From NCBI GenBank assembly GCA_934778205.1, contig CAKVOD010000007.1, positions 1 through 53,447 on the forward strand: 53,447 bases of DNA. Direction: 5' to 3'. How positions within the stretch are numbered: the stretch's first letter is position 1; the number at the start of each line of letters is the position of its first letter. Source of the stretch: an uncultured Clostridia bacterium (GTDB lineage Bacteria > Bacillota > Clostridia > Christensenellales > UBA1242). This document shows positions 51,438 to 53,447 of the stretch, one piece after another. Under the pieces are notes generated by a model. The model did not search any database and was not told the origin of the DNA. It was given only the letters and a program-made list of their open reading frames with translations. Made by a program: the position numbers and the translations under genes.

Positions 51438-51466
51438 TTGATATTTTTTTTGCGTTGTGGTAAAAT
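51438..51466 (+). promoter_or_regulatory. Promoter of the shared surface-protein cassette (copy C)
   Basis: TTGATA (51438-51443), 17-nt T-rich spacer, TAAAAT (51461-51466), TGG extended -10. Confidence 0.85.
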
Positions 51467-51497
51467 CTAAAATAGATTTTGTGTTAAGGAGGAAATA

Positions 51498-53354
51498 GTG
51501 AAGAACTTAACTAAATATGGGGGGGGGGGGGCGTTTTATGACTATCCACAAGGATGTGGACAAACTCGTATAATTACAGGTAAAAATACAACAAACAAAA
51601 TGCGCATAGACAATTATAATTTGCAAAGTGCTTGTAAAAAAAATGATAAAAATTTAATAAAAAACAATAAAAATGCACATATTACCCATAGCGACAGTAC
51701 GAGAATAAACACATGTGCGCAAGGGTGTAGTATGCAAAATACTAAAGATAATATAAGGATAAATAAAAATAGTTCAGCACAAGTTCTGGTGTGGCTTGTT
51801 GCAATAATGATGCTGTTTTCAGGCTTATTCTTGGGCATTTCATATGGTGTGCTCAAAGATAGTAAAACCGCAACGGGTGTTATTAGTATCGTATTACCGC
51901 CAACAGCGGGAGTTGGAAATTCGGCTTTGTATTATGATAGTGCCAATGGGAAAATGTATCTCGGCAAAAGTTCAAGCGGAACACTTTTATCAAGTGGTTC
52001 TAATGAGACGGCAAAACTTATCTTGTCTAACACTCAAAGTGCAAATAGTGCGTACATAAGGCTTGAACTTAACATGTTAGGGAGTTCCGCATTATCCTAT
52101 AATTCTAGTGGCAACAAACCAATGTTCTCAGATTCAACATTTATGAATGCAACTGCAAACAATGGAATAATAACATTAGTTTCAAACAATGCAATAGCGC
52201 AGTACTCGTATATGTTCCTTGATTCAGTGCTATCAAATTTGCAAGTGACGGACGCCTTGATAAATGCAACGCTTCAAATCAAAGCAAGTGTTTCACTAGA
52301 GGCTAGTTTTTCAAATAGTAGTACAAACTTTTTGTATTACAATTTGAGTACTTCTTCAGTCGTATTGCCTAGCGGGGCAAGTTATGTCGCCACAAGCATA
52401 ACTCAAAGTCCAGAAATCGGCAAACCATACACTTTTCAAGTTGAACCAAATGCATCTTGCAACAAAACTGCTCCTGTTGTCAAAGTTGATGGAACAGAAT
52501 TGACTGCTGTAAGTGGTGCTAATGGTGTTTATACCTTTACCATTGCAAGTTTGCAAGGTGGCGAAAGCATTGTTATTACGCCAGTTGTAAATACCTACAC
52601 TATTACAATTGCGCCGTCAGGCGATTCGCCTAACACGAATGTCGTAACGAAAACGCTTTCTCACGGCGATTATGTTATAACTAGTGGATATGACCTATAT
52701 TATAGAATGTCTTCCTCATCTACAAAAACTTCATTGTATTCTGGTTCAACCTCCACATCTACCAGAAATTACACAGTTTCACAATACCTTTTGAATGATG
52801 TGCCTATGGCTACATCGTCTGAATTTGAAGTAGTTAGTGATATGAGCATAACGGCTAGTTGGGTTTTTGAAACAATTTCGTCGTGTGTTACGGCTGACAC
52901 AAAGATTTCAACAGGCTTCAATGGCGAATATAAATTGGCAATTGATATTAAGGTTGGGGACTATGTCCTTGGTATGGATATGAAAACGGGGAAACTGATA
53001 CTTTCTCAAGTAACGAATACCTTTATTAAGCAAAACAACAAGATTTATACAGTCACATTTGACGACGGTTCTCAAATCAAGTTGACGGGCAATCACCCTA
53101 TGCTTACAACGCGCGGTTGGGTCTGCACAAACTACGATGAGTTTGTTTATAATCCGCATATTATGGGCAATGATACCGTAGAAACAACTTCACTTAAAGT
53201 AGGCGATAAAGTAAAATCGCAATACTCATATAAAACGGTTGTTTCAATCAAATGTAGTCTAAACACTGAAAGTGTCTATGACTTTACGGTCACGGAACTC
53301 GGCAACTTCTTTGCCGACGGCACATTGCTACACAATGGTAAATCACCAATTTGA
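51498..53354 (+). CDS. Surface protein with poly-G leader (phase-variable, ON) and C-terminal Hint/intein-like domain
   Basis: 618 aa from a GTG start with AAGGAGG 6 nt upstream. Leader MKNLTKY, then 13 G giving four Gly and part of Ala in frame. Polar leader with the stretch KNAHITHSDST and CAQGCSMQN shared with gene B, TM at about 95-117, then KDSKTATGVISIVLPP and the same Ig-like beta modules as gene B. From Cys463 a Hint domain: block A CVTADTKIS, block B with T530-x-x-H533 (LTGNHPML), block F VYDFTV ... FFADGTLLHN ending His612-Asn613, then Gly-Lys-Ser-Pro-Ile and stop. Residue +1 is Gly, not Cys/Ser/Thr, which fits bacterial intein-like (BIL) domains rather than a canonical intein. Self-cleavage is likely. 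Confidence 0.9.
   Translation: MKNLTKYGGGGAFYDYPQGCGQTRIITGKNTTNKMRIDNYNLQSACKKNDKNLIKNNKNAHITHSDSTRINTCAQGCSMQNTKDNIRINKNSSAQVLVWLVAIMMLFSGLFLGISYGVLKDSKTATGVISIVLPPTAGVGNSALYYDSANGKMYLGKSSSGTLLSSGSNETAKLILSNTQSANSAYIRLELNMLGSSALSYNSSGNKPMFSDSTFMNATANNGIITLVSNNAIAQYSYMFLDSVLSNLQVTDALINATLQIKASVSLEASFSNSSTNFLYYNLSTSSVVLPSGASYVATSITQSPEIGKPYTFQVEPNASCNKTAPVVKVDGTELTAVSGANGVYTFTIASLQGGESIVITPVVNTYTITIAPSGDSPNTNVVTKTLSHGDYVITSGYDLYYRMSSSSTKTSLYSGSTSTSTRNYTVSQYLLNDVPMATSSEFEVVSDMSITASWVFETISSCVTADTKISTGFNGEYKLAIDIKVGDYVLGMDMKTGKLILSQVTNTFIKQNNKIYTVTFDDGSQIKLTGNHPMLTTRGWVCTNYDEFVYNPHIMGNDTVETTSLKVGDKVKSQYSYKTVVSIKCSLNTESVYDFTVTELGNFFADGTLLHNGKSPI
51519..51531 (+). repeat. Poly-G tract (13 G), in-frame state
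   Basis: For this gene, 13 G is the open-frame length because the codons before it (AAATAT) differ from those of gene B; change by one G would close the frame. Confidence 0.9.
52884..53336 (+). other. Hint/BIL domain-coding segment
   Basis: Codes residues 463-613 of the 51498 product, about 150 aa, usual for a Hint domain without homing endonuclease. Catalytic Cys463, Thr530/His533 and His612-Asn613 all present. Gene B has no counterpart: homology between the two ends just before this segment. Confidence 0.88.
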
Positions 53355-53363
53355 ACATACAAA

Positions 53364-53396
53364 AAAAAACGGGTTGAATTTTCAACCCGTTTTTTG
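53364..53396 (+). terminator. Rho-independent terminator after surface protein C
   Basis: ACGGGTTGAA / TTCAACCCGT stem with a two-base loop flanked by A and T runs. Confidence 0.92.
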
Positions 53397-53447
53397 TATT
53401 TAATTTGTATTTAAAAAGTGATTTTGTATTATAATAATGTATGAAAT

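Overview
The window looks like chromosome of an uncultured, AT-rich member of the Clostridia, from an endospore-forming lineage. Evidence: a yabP-yabQ-divIC cluster, ytfJ/gerW beside a DUF2953 gene and dacF-type carboxypeptidases, a veg gene beside a SPOCS/LysM protein, an LTA-synthase-like enzyme, Shine-Dalgarno AGGAGG-type starts and sigma-A promoters (TTGACA-17-TATAAT). No genus can be named from sequence alone. Lysyl-tRNA synthetase is the class I (archaeal-type) enzyme.

Layout. 1-3.2 kb: small accessory island with ~80-bp imperfect repeats, a zinc-ribbon tyrosine recombinase, a coiled-coil ORF and a Bro-N protein. 3.3-4.3 kb: SDR enzyme. 4.3-5.2 and 8.5-9.1 kb: two copies of a non-coding palindromic repeat element (a third, decayed, at 29.7 kb). 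5.2-8.5 kb: lipoprotein, prfB, tsaD. 9.2-11.3 kb: leucine-rich-repeat surface protein behind a 12-G tract. 11.4-19 kb: rpoB-rpoC. 19-21.1 kb (minus): DUF2188 protein and yabP-yabQ-divIC. 21.3-26.1 kb: gyrB, gyrA. 26.3-30.7 kb: small unknowns, an XRE regulator with repeated candidate operators, a heptose-kinase-like GHMP kinase, DUF378 and zinc-ribbon proteins. 30.8-34.2 kb: an [FeFe]-hydrogenase-like protein, tRNA-Ser(CGA), tRNA-Lys(TTT) and class I LysRS. 34.2-36.7 kb: AAA ATPase with a small coupled ORF, and a GT4 glycosyltransferase. 36.9-41.2 kb: YycJ hydrolase, DUF2953, YtfJ, two D-Ala-D-Ala carboxypeptidases. 41.4-43.5 kb: two-gene operon with a cytoplasmic HExxH protein. 43.6-45.6 kb: veg and SPOCS/LysM. 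45.7-47.4 kb: TPR protein. 47.7-53.4 kb: two paralogous surface proteins behind 13-G tracts, flanking an LTA-synthase-like gene.

The most unusual system is a family of three surface-protein genes (9177, 47702, 51498) that share one expression cassette: the same promoter (TTGATA, 17 nt, TAAACT or TAAAAT), the same first codons (M-x-K-x-LTK-like) and a run of 12-13 G at codons 8-12, then a long polar leader, one membrane segment and a divergent exterior. In the deposited sequence two are in frame (12 G and 13 G) and the third (13 G) is out of frame by one base and stops at once. This is what slipped-strand phase variation predicts. The 51498 product also ends in an intact-looking Hint/bacterial-intein-like domain (Cys463 to His612-Asn613), so one member combines ON/OFF switching with likely self-processing.

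Other points of interest: a Gln at the rifampicin-critical RpoB position, tRNA-Lys apparently co-transcribed with its own class I synthetase, two genes whose -10 box lies exactly 6 nt before ATG (leaderless mRNAs), an XRE operator pair inside a promoter, and rpoBC separated from the usual ribosomal-protein cluster.
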